NCBI GenBank assembly: GCA_030411725.1
Contig: MU839846.1
Span: 310,001-374,000, forward strand
Origin: Echria macrotheca
Lineage: Eukaryota > Ascomycota > Sordariomycetes > Sordariales > Schizotheciaceae
DNA: 64,000 nt
Direction: 5' to 3'
Below, in pieces: positions 56,295 through 64,000 of this stretch. A program made the translations under genes and the position numbers. Numbering within the stretch: the stretch's first letter is position 1; each line of letters begins with the position of its first letter. Below the pieces are notes generated by a model, which saw only the letters and a program-made list of their open reading frames with translations, had not been told where the DNA came from and did no database searches.

Positions 56295-57638
56295 TCAAAG
56301 CAACCTCTCATGCTTGAACCGCTTCCTCCCCTCGCCCTCGCCATACACAGCCGTCACATGCCCACCGCCCCGAATCTTATACTTGTAAATCATCAACCCC
56401 TCCAAGCCCACCGGCCCCCTCGAGTGGATCTTGTTGGTGCTGATGCCCACCTCGGTCCCAAAGCCGTACCGCATACCATCCGCAAACCGCGTCGACGCGT
56501 TCCAGTACACGCCCGCCGAGTCCACCGCCGCCATGAACCGCTCCGCATTCTCCTTATCTTCCGTGACAACCGCGTCGGTATGGTGCGAGCCGTGCGTGTT
56601 GATATGCAGAATGGCCTCGTCCAACCCACTAACCACCTTGACGGCCACGATCAGCGCCAGAAACTCGGTATCATAGTCGCTGTCTTGCGCATCCACCACT
56701 ATCGCCCCGATATCGGGCAGCGCCTGTTCGAGCGCAGCTTTACTCCTGGCATCACACCGGAGCTCTACCCCTTTCCCGAAAAGTGCCCCGGCAACCTTGG
56801 GAAAGATCGTACCGAGAGCCGACTCCTGGATAAGAATCGTTTCGAGAGCGTTGCAAGCAGCCGGGTAGCTGGTCTTTGCGTCGACAATAACATCCACCGC
56901 CTTCGTGACATCCGCCGACGCCTCCACATATATCGAGCAGAGACCGTCGGCATGACCGAGCACCGGTATCTTGGTATTCGACTTGATGTAGCGCACGAGA
57001 TCGTTCGACCCGCGCGGGATGACAAGATCGATATACCGGTCGAGGGCGAGCAGCTCGGGAATCACATCGCGCGTCGTGACAAGCTGGATAGCGGCATTCG
57101 GCACCTGCGACCGCTCGAGCGCCTGCGAGATGACGCGCGAGATGGCGACGAACGACTCGGTCGACTCCTTGCCGCCCTTGAGGATGGCCGCGTTGCCCGA
57201 CTTGACGGCGAGCGAGGCGATGTTCGCAATCACCTCGGGGCGCGCCTCGAAGATGATCAGCAGCACGCCGATCGGACAGGTAACCCGCTCGAGCTCGAGG
57301 CCGTCATCCAGCAGAGTGCGCAGCGTCACGCGGCCGACGGGATCCTCGAGGTCGCGCACGTCGAGGATGCCCTTGAGCATGTCCTCCCACTTGCCCTTCT
57401 TGCCCAGATCGAGTCGCGACACCAGGCTCTGGCTCAGCCGGCCGTCGGCCGCGGCCTGGCGCGCCAGGTCGAGGTCGCGCGCATTCGCGGCGAGGATGTC
57501 GTCCTTTGCGGCGGCGAGCCCGTCGTGGATCAGCGTGAGGGCGTCGTTGCGGGCCGACGCCGGGAGCGTCTGCAGGATGTGCGAGGCCGACTTGGCCGCC
57601 TGGGCTGCGTCGGCGGGCGAGGCGTTGGTCAGGGACAT
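56295..57638 (-). CDS. pro2: gamma-glutamyl phosphate reductase (proline biosynthesis)
   Basis: Single exon, 447 residues, close to yeast Pro2. It reduces gamma-glutamyl phosphate to glutamate semialdehyde with NADPH, the second step of proline synthesis, in the cytosol. ALDH-superfamily features are complete: CPIGVLLIIFEARPEV (121-136), LKGGKES (153-159), LVIPRGSNDLV (205-215), the catalytic Cys262 in SYPAACNALETIL, HGSHHTDAVV, and GISTNKIHSRGPVGLEGL at the C-terminus. The N-terminus starts directly with the helical ALDH fold, so there is no glutamate 5-kinase fusion. The ATG at 57638 was chosen because more upstream in-frame codons are non-ATG. Divergent from the MFS transporter with 965 bp between. 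I looked for TGASTCA (Gcn4/CPC1) sites there and saw none. Confidence 0.95.
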   Translation of the reverse strand: MSLTNASPADAAQAAKSASHILQTLPASARNDALTLIHDGLAAAKDDILAANARDLDLARQAAADGRLSQSLVSRLDLGKKGKWEDMLKGILDVRDLEDPVGRVTLRTLLDDGLELERVTCPIGVLLIIFEARPEVIANIASLAVKSGNAAILKGGKESTESFVAISRVISQALERSQVPNAAIQLVTTRDVIPELLALDRYIDLVIPRGSNDLVRYIKSNTKIPVLGHADGLCSIYVEASADVTKAVDVIVDAKTSYPAACNALETILIQESALGTIFPKVAGALFGKGVELRCDARSKAALEQALPDIGAIVVDAQDSDYDTEFLALIVAVKVVSGLDEAILHINTHGSHHTDAVVTEDKENAERFMAAVDSAGVYWNASTRFADGMRYGFGTEVGISTNKIHSRGPVGLEGLMIYKYKIRGGGHVTAVYGEGEGRKRFKHERLL

Positions 57639-58603
57639 GTTGGATTGCTTGATTCTCTGGAGGCCGTGCCTGGTTCCATGGCGGGGCGCTCCCGACGTGA
57701 TGTCAATTGTCAACTTTTTTTCTTTGCTGCGGGGTGTGTGGGTGGTGTGGGGTGCAGGGGTCCGGGTCGGGGTGATTGGGCGAAGCTTGGCGGGTTATTT
57801 GTTCTCCCTGTCATCTTTTCCCCAGGCTGCCCCCCTTTCCGTCGCTGACCACTTCCGACCCGGCGCCGAGCCGGACGGGGAGGGAGAGCAATTCCGACCA
57901 CGGTGCCGCTGGCGACTCATATCAGACATTGGACTGATTTGTCCGGCACGCGCACCAGGCTGTTCCGGGCAGGTGTGTTTGTCATCTCGGCTGCGCTCGC
58001 GTTTCGCGGCCAAGTGCCGAGCAGCCGGGGGGATGCGGCATCGAGGGTGCTCCGGCCGTCGGATGGAGCCCGGCACAGGACGACGCAAGGTGTATGCAAT
58101 GAAAACACATCGCCAGGCCGGTTTGGCGGGGGAGAAGCTGCCAGAAATTAGAAATGCCAGTGGCCCGTCCCGTCATGTGCTGCTCCTTCCCTTCCTTCCC
58201 CCTTCCCCGGATCCACTATCGCGAGCAGACTAACTGTGGGAGATACGGGGCCAGGTAGGGTTGCGTCTGCCATCCGAGGCAATCCCGTCTGTGTCTACAC
58301 TAGGCAAAGTGTTTCCGCTGCGTCTCCGTCGTCCTAATCTCGGCCCTCCATTTTTCTGCTATTTCCGCCACCGGGCCAAAACAACCCAACGACGTCAGGT
58401 GCCCGGGGAGATACCTGTAGTGTATGCCCACTCACTCGCTGCTGTCTTTCTCTATTTCTCGGGCACAGTATCGCAGACTGTATTTGTGTAGACGATATCC
58501 TCCTATTTTTCTTACCCCTTGTTATCAATGTATTGTACCCGCGGCTGCTCTCCGAACCTACCGTGTAGTCCCTGCCGTCTTGAGTCTGCCGTGCCGGGCC
58601 GTG
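57639..58603. promoter_or_regulatory. divergent promoter region of pro2 and the MFS transporter
   Basis: 965 bp between two start codons facing apart. GC-rich near pro2 and pyrimidine-rich before the transporter ATG. No TATA box or TGASTCA site is evident. Frames crossing it are extensions of shadows of pro2. Confidence 0.5.
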
Positions 58604-60435
58604 ATGGTAACTGAGAAAAACCCAGCCGAGCCCGCCCGGCCTGGACCACTATCCGCCGAGACGGCGACACCCACCAGCCGAGAATATGACATCCCAGAAA
58701 AGGCGGCCGCCGTCTCCACCGGCGACGACCCGCTCGACGTCGAGAAGGCCCTGCACTCGGACAGCGCCGAAGACGAACGGGTCGGCGTGGACTCGGATCG
58801 CAGCTCCTCTGTAGAAGACGAGCTGCCCCGGCCGGTGTCCGCCCGCCGGGCCTCCAAGTTTGCCCGGACTGACCGCACTGTGCCAAGATCGGCCCGGAGA
58901 GGCTTGCTCGGCCGGTTCGCTATCATCCCCGAGATCGAGATTCCGTACGAGTACACGAACAGGACGAAATGGACCATCACGGCCGTAGTGGCCCTGGCGG
59001 CGGCGGCGGCCCCTATGGGATCCGGTATTTTCTATCGTATGTTGTTTGCTCCCTATCCGAACCCGTCTGACCTTTCTAGCTGCCCTCCCGGAGATGTCCC
59101 GAGAACTGGGCTCGTCTGAGACGGTCACCAATCTGACGGTGGCACTGTATATGCTGGCCATGTCCATCTTTCCCTTGTGGTGGTAAGTTATGTGAGGACG
59201 ACATCATTCCAAGCTGACTGTTTAGGTCCTCCTTTTCGGAAACGCTGGGTCGACGGACGATCTACATAGTGTCCTTCTCGCTCTTTCTCATCTTTTCCGT
59301 CCTGAGCGCCGTGAGCGTGAACATCGCGATGCTAATTGTCATGCGCATTCTCGCCGGCGGCGCGTCCGCATCCGTTCAAGCCGTTGGCGCCGGGACCATC
59401 GCCGATATATGGGAATCGGGCGAGCGTGGCCGCGCCATGGGCATTTTCTACCTTGGTCCCCTGACGGGCCCGTTGTTTGCCCCTATCATTGGCGGGGCCC
59501 TTACCGAGGCCTTCAACTGGCGGGCACCCATGTGGTTTCTGGCTATTTACGGCGCCGTTATGCTGTCTATGCTGGTGTTCGGCCTCCCGGAGACGCTGGC
59601 CACACCCAAACCGCCGTCGCGGCCGGACACGCCGCCGAGCGAGGCCGGCTCGGATCTCGGGCGGGCACCCACGGCACAGTCGGTTAAGCAATCGGCCAAA
59701 TACGCCGCCATGCTCTTCAAGCGCTTCGTGGCCGATCCGCTCCAGGTGATCGCCTATCTCCGGTACCCGCCCGTCCTGATCTCCGTGTACTCAGCCTCGA
59801 TCGCGTTCGGCGCGCTGTTCATCCTTAACATATCGATCCAGTCCACGTTCGCCCTGGCCCCGTACAATTTCAGCACCATCTTGCTGGGCCTGCTGTATCT
59901 CGCGCCGTCGCTCGGCTACGCGACCGCCTCGATTATGGGCGGCAGGTGGATCGACTACATCATGAAGCGGGAGGCCAAGAAGGCGAACCGGTACGACGCC
60001 GCCGGGAAGCTGATCTTCCTGCCGGAGGACAGGATGCGCGAGAACATGTGGCTCGCGGCCACGCTGTATCCGGGCGCCATGATCTGGTACGGGTGGAGCG
60101 TCGAGCGCGGGTTGCACTGGATCGTGCCGTGCATTGCCAACTTCTTCTTTGGGTGCGGCAGCATGCTGGTCTTTGGGGCCGTCACGACCATGCTGACCGA
60201 GTTCATGCCGCACCGCAGCAGCAGCGGCGTGGCCGTCAACAACTTCGTGAGGAACATCTTCTCGTGTGTGGGCGGCGTCGTGGCCCAGCCGCTGATCGAT
60301 GTCATGGGGAATGGGTGGCTGTGTACCATGGTTGGGCTGTTTGCGTGGGTGACGGGGAATCTCGCCATCTGGGCGCTGAAGAAGAGGGCGCCGGTGTGGC
60401 GGGTGCAGATGGACAAGGCGTTGGGGAATAATTGA
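58604..60435 (+). CDS. MFS transporter, DHA1 (drug:H+ antiporter) type
   Basis: Exons 58604-59036, 59080-59182 and 59226-60435; both introns are only 43 nt, phases 1 and 2, giving 581 residues. The N-terminal 120 residues are a cytosolic, Ser/Asp/Glu-rich tail. The joined sequence then gives twelve probable membrane segments, starting WTITAVVALAAAAAPMGSGI. The loop 2-3 signature WSSFSETLGRRTIYIVSFSL, the fourth-helix stretch VMRILAGGASASVQAVGAGT and PLTGPLFAPIIGGAL (motif C-like) place it in the 12-spanner DHA1 group, nearest the Qdr/Dtr1-like antiporters. A long polar loop with a DTPPSEAGSD segment separates the two halves. The substrate (drug, polyamine, dityrosine or other) cannot be read from sequence. 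Start MVTEKNPAEP is the ATG closest to the transporter body with a typical polar N-terminus. Confidence 0.88.
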
Positions 60436-61060
60436 TAGACATGATCATGGTTGATGAGTATGATATATAATTTGACTGCTGTGTATCATGGTTGTATGGG
60501 ATGCGGGTGTGAGTAATGTACTATGAGAGTAGAGGATGTGAAGTAACTTGCTGTCATGAGAGAACCTGCAAAGCAAAATGAAAGAGAAAACCAGTATATC
60601 CCTCTTTGATACGAGAATGTTGAGTACCTCGTCGATAGGATGAATACAAGACTACGTCACGCCGAGTAGGATTGATTCCTACCACAGTACGTGAATCGTA
60701 CTTGGTCGGAGGGGGGGGGGATGGTCATGACTCGTAATGATGTGCAACCCACGCCACGGAGTCGACCAAACACCATTGGGACTTGGTTCTCGGACCGACC
60801 AAACACCGGCGATCAAATCGCGAGAACAAAAATGATACAAAATTCTCGACAGAACCGTAAATACCATGGGGAGAGAACACCTGGCGATGTGATACATCTA
60901 CTGGAGTAGTACACCCCTGCCCATGAAAACATCACGACATTTTATTATTCACGCTACCCTCGCTAGATCAGGAAACCCAACCAACAACACCGCCATTCCT
61001 AATCGTACATACACCCTCCCCCTTTCCACCACCTCCTCATCCAATTGACATCCCCTAAAA
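60436..61060. other. convergent intergenic region
   Basis: 625 bp between the transporter and acyl-CoA synthetase stops; contains a G-run at 60710-60720. Nothing else is seen. Confidence 0.6.
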
Positions 61061-63160
61061 TCACAACTTCGCCCTCCCCTCCACGGCCCCATGCCGCCCC
61101 CCAACCCGTCCAAAATACTCCCTAACCCTCTCCCTCGCCACCTCCACGACCGCCGCATCCTCGACCGTAGACGGCACCTCAACCGCCTTATCGACCTCCC
61201 CATGCACCGCATTCTCGACCAACTCCCTCAGCACTCTCCGGAGCGTCTTCCCCGACCTCGTCTTCGGAATCATCCCGCGCCCCCTGACCATGCCACCGAG
61301 CGCCGCAATACTGCCCACCTGCTTCCTCACCAGCGCCTGAATTTCTTTCAGCAGGACTTCATCATCCTCATCCCCCTTAGAGTCCTCAGCCGTCACGACA
61401 AAAGCAAACGGCAACGACCCTTTCAAGGAATCCGGAATGCCCACCACACACGCCTCCGCCACGGCCGGATGGGACGTAATAGCTTGCTCGAGCGCGCCGG
61501 TGCTCAGCCGGTGCGCAGCAACATTAATAATATCGTCCGAGCGCGCCATGATGTGCACGTAGCCGCGGCTGTCGACATACCCCGCGTCGCCGGTGTCGAG
61601 CCACCTCCCCCCGAACCGCTTGAGGTAGCCGCGGTAGAAGCGGGCCTCGTCCTCCCAGAGCGTGCGGAAGGCCGTCGGCGCGAGCGGCAGCGCGAGGACG
61701 ATGTTGCCCATGGTCCCCGGCGGGACGGGTTCGCCGCTGTCCGAGACGACGCGCACGTCGAAGCCCGGCATCGGCTTGCCCGCGCTTCCCGGCTTGATGG
61801 CCAGCGGCGGGTGGGATGACGTCTTCTCGGGGCCGGTTTGTCGGTTGATGCCCGAGTGCGGCGTGAGTGCGATCCCCGAAATCGGGGAGCCGGATTCCGA
61901 GGACCACCAGTTATCGACCACGGTCGCGCCGGGGGCTGCGTATTCGGACAGGAGGGATTGGTACATGGTTATGATGGCCGGCTCGGAACGCTCGCCGGCT
62001 AGGAACAGCGCGCGCAGCGAGCGGAGACCGCCGCGCTGGCCGATTTCGGTGAGGAAGGAATTGGTCGGGTCGTCCTTGCGGATGGCCCGGAGAGCCGTGG
62101 GCGCGGTGAACATGGTGTTGATCTTGTACTCCTCCACTAGGCGCCAAAAAGCGGAGGCGTCGGGCGTGCCGACTGGTTTGCCCTCGTACAGCACCGTGGC
62201 GGCGCCGGCGAGGAGAGGCGCGTATAGGGTGTAGGAGTGCGAGACGACCCAGCCGATGTCGCTGAAACAGCCCATCACGTCGCCCGGTCCGTGGATGCCG
62301 AAGAGATACGAGATGGACAGGTGGAGGCCGACTGCGTGTCCGCCGGCCTCGCGTAGCACGCCCTTGGGGAGGCCGGTCGTGCCGGAGGTGTAGATGATAT
62401 AGATGCCGTCGGTCGACCGGACGGGGACGCACTCGGCCTTGACTTTCCGGGAGCGGGCGCTGCGGACTAGTTTCTGCCAGACGCGCTGGCCGTCGGTCCG
62501 GTGGAGTGGACGCCACTCGAGCTGCGGGCGTTGGTAGATGATAGTCTTGGGCGGCTTCCAGGCCGAGAGGGTGATGGCCTCCTCGACCAGTGCCTGGTAG
62601 GCAATAGGCGGCTTGTTGCCGTCGATTCCACAGCTGGCGGTCAACACGACGACAGGCCGCGACGCCTCGATGCGCTGCGCCAGAGCGTTCGCCGCGAAAC
62701 CCCCAAAAACGACTGCGTGGATGGCTCCCAGACGGTTCACGGCCAGGATGCCGATCAGCGTGGCCGGCAGCATGGGCATGTACACCAGCACGACATCACC
62801 GCGCCGCACACCCTCCTCACGCAGCACGCCGGCAAAGGTTTCAACCTCGTCCAGCAGCTGGTTGTAGGTCAGACGCTGCTTGGTGTTGGTCACGGGGCTG
62901 TCGTACAGGATGGCGGGTTCATGGCCACGACCGGCCTCGACGTGGCGGTCGACGCAGTTGTAGCACGTCGAGATCTCGCCGCCGGGGAACCATTCCCAGT
63001 GGTCATGTTCGACATCTTCCAGAGACTTGGTTGTCCGGGCCAGGGCGCATCGTGGTTTGGTGTGCCAGTGCAGATGCTCGGCCTGGTGCGACCAGAAGCT
63101 CTCGGGGTCTTGGAGCGAGTGCTGCTGCACCTTGTCCTGGGGATGGTCGTCGTTGTCCAT
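61061..63160 (-). CDS. short-chain acyl-CoA (propionyl/acetyl-CoA) synthetase, ACSS3/PrpE-like, with C-terminal AKL
   Basis: Single exon, 699 residues from MDNDDHPQ at 63160. ANL-superfamily AMP-forming ligase: the N-terminal HWHTKPRCAL, then WFPGGEISTCYNCVDRHV is the short-chain ACS signature. The P-loop YTSGTTGLPKG is at 257-267, with FSDIGWVVSHSY, VVDNWWSSESGSPI and GGRWLDTGDAGYVD after it, and the catalytic Lys lies in TRSGKTLRR near the C-terminus. The family joins acetate or propionate to CoA with ATP. The overall pattern is nearer to the propionate-type (PrpE/ACSS3) enzymes than to Acs1/FacA. The protein ends in AKL, a type 1 peroxisomal signal, after a C-terminal extension rich in Arg/Val/Gly, so peroxisomal activation of short acids is likely but inferred. 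Earlier in-frame starts are non-ATG. Confidence 0.88.
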   Translation of the reverse strand: MDNDDHPQDKVQQHSLQDPESFWSHQAEHLHWHTKPRCALARTTKSLEDVEHDHWEWFPGGEISTCYNCVDRHVEAGRGHEPAILYDSPVTNTKQRLTYNQLLDEVETFAGVLREEGVRRGDVVLVYMPMLPATLIGILAVNRLGAIHAVVFGGFAANALAQRIEASRPVVVLTASCGIDGNKPPIAYQALVEEAITLSAWKPPKTIIYQRPQLEWRPLHRTDGQRVWQKLVRSARSRKVKAECVPVRSTDGIYIIYTSGTTGLPKGVLREAGGHAVGLHLSISYLFGIHGPGDVMGCFSDIGWVVSHSYTLYAPLLAGAATVLYEGKPVGTPDASAFWRLVEEYKINTMFTAPTALRAIRKDDPTNSFLTEIGQRGGLRSLRALFLAGERSEPAIITMYQSLLSEYAAPGATVVDNWWSSESGSPISGIALTPHSGINRQTGPEKTSSHPPLAIKPGSAGKPMPGFDVRVVSDSGEPVPPGTMGNIVLALPLAPTAFRTLWEDEARFYRGYLKRFGGRWLDTGDAGYVDSRGYVHIMARSDDIINVAAHRLSTGALEQAITSHPAVAEACVVGIPDSLKGSLPFAFVVTAEDSKGDEDDEVLLKEIQALVRKQVGSIAALGGMVRGRGMIPKTRSGKTLRRVLRELVENAVHGEVDKAVEVPSTVEDAAVVEVARERVREYFGRVGGRHGAVEGRAKL

Positions 63161-64000
63161 GTTGGTTCTCTCCGGACTCCTAGAGAAAGTCGTCTTGTTG
63201 ACCGTTGGTAGTGGCGCATTGGCCCCGGCTTTGTACTGGCGTCGTCGTCTCTTACACAATTACACAACGCCATCCCCCGCATCCATTACCCCGACATTTC
63301 GGGCCGCTACCAGCGCGGGGAAGGTTGTCATTGGCTGATGCTGGCTGTCATCCCAACTACTGCCGAATCGAACGATGGACGAACGGAGTTCCTGCAGCTG
63401 TCGGCGTCGCATTATCGGTAACTCATGTCTTGGGGGAAGTAAACGCCCGGGATGCTTGTGGTTGAGCTGTATCGGCATAACTCTGTGGAGAATGGGGCAT
63501 GCTGGTTGGAGGACACTTGTTGCTTTGATTCGGAAAGAAATGAAGAGTCCAAGAAACTGCCATTTCAGGTTATGTTAGGTAGAATTGAAGAGTTGCCATC
63601 TCAAACTGACACTGGTGACTGAAGTTAAGGAACAAGCGTTCGGCGATACATCACCTAGTAATCCGTATCTTGATTTGTTAACAAACAACCCCAGCAACAC
63701 TTGTCATAGCCGTTGTACTCAACCGCAGGATGGGTAGGTACATAAATGGCAAGTGAGGCATCGAGGAAAACATGCGCCCTCCACAGCAAGTTAGTTATCG
63801 ATAATGTTGATGCCTGGAAGACTTGATTCTGTAAATATCCCAGGACCCAACTCTCTGAGTCTCATCCCCCGCCGACCCAGCTAGGTAGGTATGTGAGAGG
63901 AGGCTCATGTTAGAGTACACATCCCAACTCCACCACAAATACCTTCACCCTTTTCTCGCAATGGGATGTTTGCAACCAAGAAAACCAAACCAATCCAGCA
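63161..64000. other. upstream region of the acyl-CoA synthetase, nothing further identified
   Basis: 840 bp to the window edge; should contain the synthetase promoter. Short frames have no recognisable product. Confidence 0.55.

Noticed and set aside
56310..57848. 512-codon + frame opposite pro2
   Set aside because: Shadow of the conserved pro2 gene on the other strand; His/Arg/Asp-rich product without known domain.
57639..58603. Gcn4/CPC1 sites (TGASTCA) before pro2
   Set aside because: Looked for as expected for an amino-acid biosynthesis gene, but no match was found in the intergenic region.

Overview
The window is nuclear DNA of a filamentous ascomycete, most likely a Sordariomycete of the Sordariales/Chaetomiaceae type. 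This rests on GC-rich coding sequence, short introns (43-178 nt, one of 491 nt) with GTANGT-like donors and CTAAC/CTGAC branch sites, and recognisable fungal genes: an ApsA/Num1-type cortical protein, a StuA/ASM-1 APSES factor, GID1/Vid30, Ies4 and Sam35. No operons, rRNA genes, convincing tRNAs or CRISPR arrays were seen. Exon joins were worked out by hand from splice signals and reading phase.

Layout. 1-3702: 3' part of an apsA/NUM1-like gene (+), cut by the window edge. 4.0-5.6 kb: a small cluster of inverted-repeat (MITE-like) ends in alternating orientation, enclosing a spliced gene for a short coiled-coil protein (-). 5.8-10.5 kb: compact housekeeping block with an OTU-domain deubiquitinase (+), a TPMT-like methyltransferase (-) divergent from a short-chain dehydrogenase with a C-terminal peroxisomal signal (+), and Sam35 (-). 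13.4 kb: a 76-residue protein of unknown role (+). 16.3-20.9 kb: GID1/Vid30 (-) and the INO80 subunit Ies4 (-). 23.1-27.9 kb: a secreted GH18 chitinase-like protein (+) with a very long Pro/Ser/Val/Leu repeat and a changed catalytic motif. 29.3-31.7 kb: a large coiled-coil protein (-). 33.2-35.2 kb: StuA (-).

Upstream of stuA lies about 16 kb with no gene I can support (35.2-51.35 kb), very unusual beside the rest of the window. It ends at a single-BRCT protein (+, 51.35-52.37 kb). After 3.9 kb of simple repeats come Pro2 (gamma-glutamyl phosphate reductase, -), a DHA1-type MFS transporter (+) divergent from it, and a propionyl/acetyl-CoA synthetase-like enzyme (-) with an AKL peroxisomal signal.

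The genes are mostly independent. Loose themes are development and nuclear positioning (ApsA, StuA), metabolic switching (GID1, the two enzymes with peroxisomal signals) and wall biology (chitinase-like protein). The best leads for something new are the inverted-repeat cluster around the coiled-coil gene, the chitinase-like protein lacking its catalytic Glu, the row of LC8-like motifs in ApsA, and the stuA upstream desert with its perfect 22-bp palindrome and G-quadruplex motif.
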